33,034 nt of DNA, taken from NCBI GenBank assembly GCA_934489945.1, contig CAKSSY010000012.1, forward strand, positions 1-33,034, read 5' to 3'. The notes under the pieces are model-generated. The model made no database searches and was not told where the DNA came from. It saw nothing but the letters and a program-made list of their open reading frames with translations. How positions within the stretch are numbered: position 1 is the stretch's first letter; the number at the start of each line of letters is the position of its first letter. The position numbers and the translations under genes were made by a program. This DNA is from an uncultured Eubacteriales bacterium. GTDB lineage: Bacteria > Bacillota > Clostridia > Oscillospirales > CAG-272. Positions 31,007-33,034 of the stretch are shown piece after piece.

Positions 31007-32861
31007 AGAAGGAAAACTCTGCCGTCGGGAAGTCGGCAGAATCGAATTTGACAAAGAATGTGACGTTCTCACCGTCGGGCTGGGTGCTGCGGGCAGTTTT
31101 GCCGCCATCGCCGCCGCCCGGGAGGGCGTACGCGTCATTGCCGTCGAAAAAGAAATGGGGATCGGCGGTATGCCGGTCAACGGACGTGTGAACGGTTACT
31201 ATTACGGATCGCCCGGCGGGACCTTTGAGGAAATCGATGCCGAAATGCGCGCCCTCCGCTATCGCTATGCGAACGGATACGCCGCCGACGCACGCCAAAC
31301 CCGCCTGTGGAGACTTCTTACGCGCTATGGGGTGTCGGTCTTTGCCGGTACCGTCGTTACAGGCGTGTATTTTGACGGCAATCGCGTGGTCGGTGCGCGG
31401 TTTCATGACGGTGAACACGAGTGGAATTTCGGCTCGCATATTCTCATAGATGCCACCTCGGACGGACACGTACTGCGGATGTGCCCGGTAAAGACTCATG
31501 TGGGACGCGACATCGACGGTAAGACCGTTCCTTTCACGTTCCGTGCCGAATATGAAAAAGCAGGAGGCGGTTTTGACATTGACAATCACGACAGCGGATA
31601 CTGCAACCAATACCGGGCGGCGGACTACTCCCGTCGCATCCTCTCCTCTCATGCCGACAAGCTGTCCTGCCTCGGGGAAGGCAATCGCATGATTGCCGCG
31701 GCACCGGTTACGGGAGTGCGCGAGGGACTGCGTTTTGAGGGAGAAGAGACCCTGACCATTGAGGATGTCCTTCTTGCCAACTCCCCCTCCGACATTCTCT
31801 TCTGGGCATATTCCGACATTGACAAGCACGGGCACGATCTGGCACTCGACACCGACATCTATCAGAACTGGTGGTGTATTGCCAACCTTTCCACCGTCAC
31901 CGTGCGGATTCCCGTTCCGGCAGGTGCGATCCTTCCGAAGGGACTTTGCGGCATTGTGACAGCGGGGCGTTGTCTCTCGACCGATGTCTACGCACTGACA
32001 GCAGTGCGCATGAACCGCGATATGTTCCGTATGGGAGAATGTGTCGGCATCCGTGCGGCACTTGCCGTAAAATCGGGGCTTGATTTTGCCGAAGCGGGCG
32101 GTGAACTTTACGAAAAGACCGCCAACCGGTATGGTTGCTTTGCGGGATATGCCGACCGCAAATTCGGGTTCGACAAGAACCGCCCCGACTGTTATGTGCC
32201 GGTCGACTTTGCGATGAGTGACGAGGAAATCCTCTCCCGCCTTGAGACCGAGACACCGTCAACCGCCATTTGGTCTGCATACCGCTACGGCAATGACACG
32301 CTTGCCGGGAAGCTGGAAGACGGCATGAAAAACGGCAAAACGGCACGGTTTCGCGGAAGCTGCGCCATTGCACTCGGAATCATGGGACGGCACGAGGCAC
32401 TGGAAGGTCTGCGGGAGTTGGTGTGCGAACGGAGCTGTTACTACTACAAGGACAACCGACGATCCAACCAATTTCCCAGTGCCATAGCACTCTGCCTTTT
32501 GGCAAGGATGGGAGAAGAAGCCGACCTCCCGCTTCTGTGTGAGATTCTTTTCGACCCCGCCGAAATCGAAAAGCCCATGTACCATACCCTTGAGCCAAAT
32601 TGCCTGTTCTGTTCATCAGAACGTTGCAATTATGTTTTTCTTCAACACTATATGCACGCGGCGGTTGCCCTTGTCAAAATCGGAAAACGGTGCGGCAAGA
32701 ACTTCCTTGAGCAATTGCGCGAACGATTCTCGGGCGAAAGTCGTCGGGAACTCCTTTTGGCGGCAACGGACGACAAACCGGGAAATGCTTTCTACGAGGA
32801 ATTTTCGGACTTTTTGGACATTGTTCTCCGGCTTGCCGAAACAGAACCTCATCAGGTATGA
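30987..32861 (+). CDS. FAD-dependent oxidoreductase with a helical-repeat C-terminus
   Basis: A 624-residue protein of the FAD-dependent oxidoreductase superfamily (FAD_oxidored type). It has CDVLTVGLGAAGSFAAIAAA with GLGAAG at 31-36, Glu54 for the ribose, and GIGGMPVNGRVNGYYYGSPGG. A C-terminal FAD-site motif is GIVTAGRCLSTDVYALTAVR with MGECVGIRAALA. Roughly residues 420-600 look like HEAT-type helical repeats (GSCAIALGIMGRHEALEGLR, AIALCLLARMGEEADLPLL). The TTG at 30987 is chosen as start because AAAGGAGG precedes it; the open frame upstream is a shadow of the first gene. Substrate unknown. Confidence 0.85.
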   Translation: MILSWLEEGKLCRREVGRIEFDKECDVLTVGLGAAGSFAAIAAAREGVRVIAVEKEMGIGGMPVNGRVNGYYYGSPGGTFEEIDAEMRALRYRYANGYAADARQTRLWRLLTRYGVSVFAGTVVTGVYFDGNRVVGARFHDGEHEWNFGSHILIDATSDGHVLRMCPVKTHVGRDIDGKTVPFTFRAEYEKAGGGFDIDNHDSGYCNQYRAADYSRRILSSHADKLSCLGEGNRMIAAAPVTGVREGLRFEGEETLTIEDVLLANSPSDILFWAYSDIDKHGHDLALDTDIYQNWWCIANLSTVTVRIPVPAGAILPKGLCGIVTAGRCLSTDVYALTAVRMNRDMFRMGECVGIRAALAVKSGLDFAEAGGELYEKTANRYGCFAGYADRKFGFDKNRPDCYVPVDFAMSDEEILSRLETETPSTAIWSAYRYGNDTLAGKLEDGMKNGKTARFRGSCAIALGIMGRHEALEGLRELVCERSCYYYKDNRRSNQFPSAIALCLLARMGEEADLPLLCEILFDPAEIEKPMYHTLEPNCLFCSSERCNYVFLQHYMHAAVALVKIGKRCGKNFLEQLRERFSGESRRELLLAATDDKPGNAFYEEFSDFLDIVLRLAETEPHQV

Positions 32862-32865
32862 AAGG

Positions 32866-32906
32866 GGGGCTGTTAAAAAACTCAAAATGAGTTTTTTAAC
32901 AGCCCC
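32866..32906 (+). terminator. GTTAAAAAACTCA-family hairpin, copy E
   Basis: A perfect 19-bp stem: GGGGCTGTTAAAAAACTCA (32866-32884) with 32888-32906 around AAA, followed by TTCTTTCT. It lies 4 bp after the oxidoreductase stop and abuts the repeat element that fills the rest of the window. Confidence 0.85.
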
Positions 32907-33034
32907 TTCTTTCTCGCAAACTCCACAGCCGCTTTTTCTTTGAAGCCATAGGCGCAAAGAAAAAGCGAAGCAAAAAGAAACGCCGATGAGAGATTTCGCG
33001 CTCCGCGGAGCGCGACAAGGACTCCGCGTCCTTG
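32907..33034. repeat. Palindrome-rich intergenic element (copy R3, truncated by window end)
   Basis: Nearly identical to 9975-10103, with only scattered differences over 128 bp. The same sub-hairpins occur in the same order: GCTTTTTCTTTG with CAAAGAAAAAGC, then TCGCGCTCCGCGGAGCGCGA, here a perfect 20-bp palindrome, then CAAGGAC/GTCCTTG. It begins directly after hairpin copy E, whereas R2 begins after a different hairpin, so the module can follow different hairpins. Confidence 0.85.

Overview
The window looks like chromosomal DNA from a member of the Bacillota, class Clostridia (an uncultured gut-type lineage is my inference). The reasons are strong AGGAGG-type ribosome binding sites, consensus sigma-A promoters, and Gram-positive gene families: the YceD/DUF177-rpmF pair, a zinc-type L32, ThiT under a TPP riboswitch, YtqB/MnmM, DUF1836, C_GCAxxG and TAXI-type TRAP transport. 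I see no phage, plasmid, IS, CRISPR, rRNA or tRNA features. Most of the sequence is compact housekeeping operons.

Layout. 364-8213 (minus): alanyl-tRNA editing protein, dxs and argH, then a separately promoted TAXI TRAP transporter (binding lipoprotein plus fused permease). 8347-9928 (plus): a small SOD-fold-like protein and a THUMP-type RNA methyltransferase. 10248-13444 (minus): a four-gene membrane-microdomain operon of DUF1836 regulator, NfeD, a novel membrane protein and flotillin. 13612-17108 (plus): rimO, pgsA, a tiny lipoprotein and rarA. 17296-18132 (minus): thiT with its riboswitch. 18302-19807 (plus): guaB. 20018-26060 (minus): an apparent six-gene operon of malic enzyme, C_GCAxxG protein, mnmM, mnmE, a propeller-like protein and cca, much of it tRNA maturation. 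26226-27900 (plus): a sugar isomerase-like TIM barrel and a phosphopantetheinyl transferase. 28121-30073 (minus): DUF177, rpmF and a trigger-factor-like lipoprotein. 30233-32861 (plus): two overlapping FAD-oxidoreductase-like genes, both starting with TTG.

The most unusual content lies between the genes. One dispersed family is a near-perfect hairpin with a conserved core (GTTAAAAAACTCA, short loop, TGAGTTTTTTAAC). It occurs five times here, always at gene 3' ends, and once contains the cca stop codon. A second family is a palindrome-dense modular element at 1-290 (two tandem units of about 141 bp), 9941-10243 (bracketed by two copies of one hairpin) and 32907 to the window end. Together they make up most of the longer non-coding stretches and look like a lineage-specific system of mobile or regulatory intergenic repeats.

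Thirteen well-supported promoters (plus one weaker candidate) are called; all have a 17-nt spacer. Coordinates come from reading the sequence. Family names are from recognised motifs; no database search was run.
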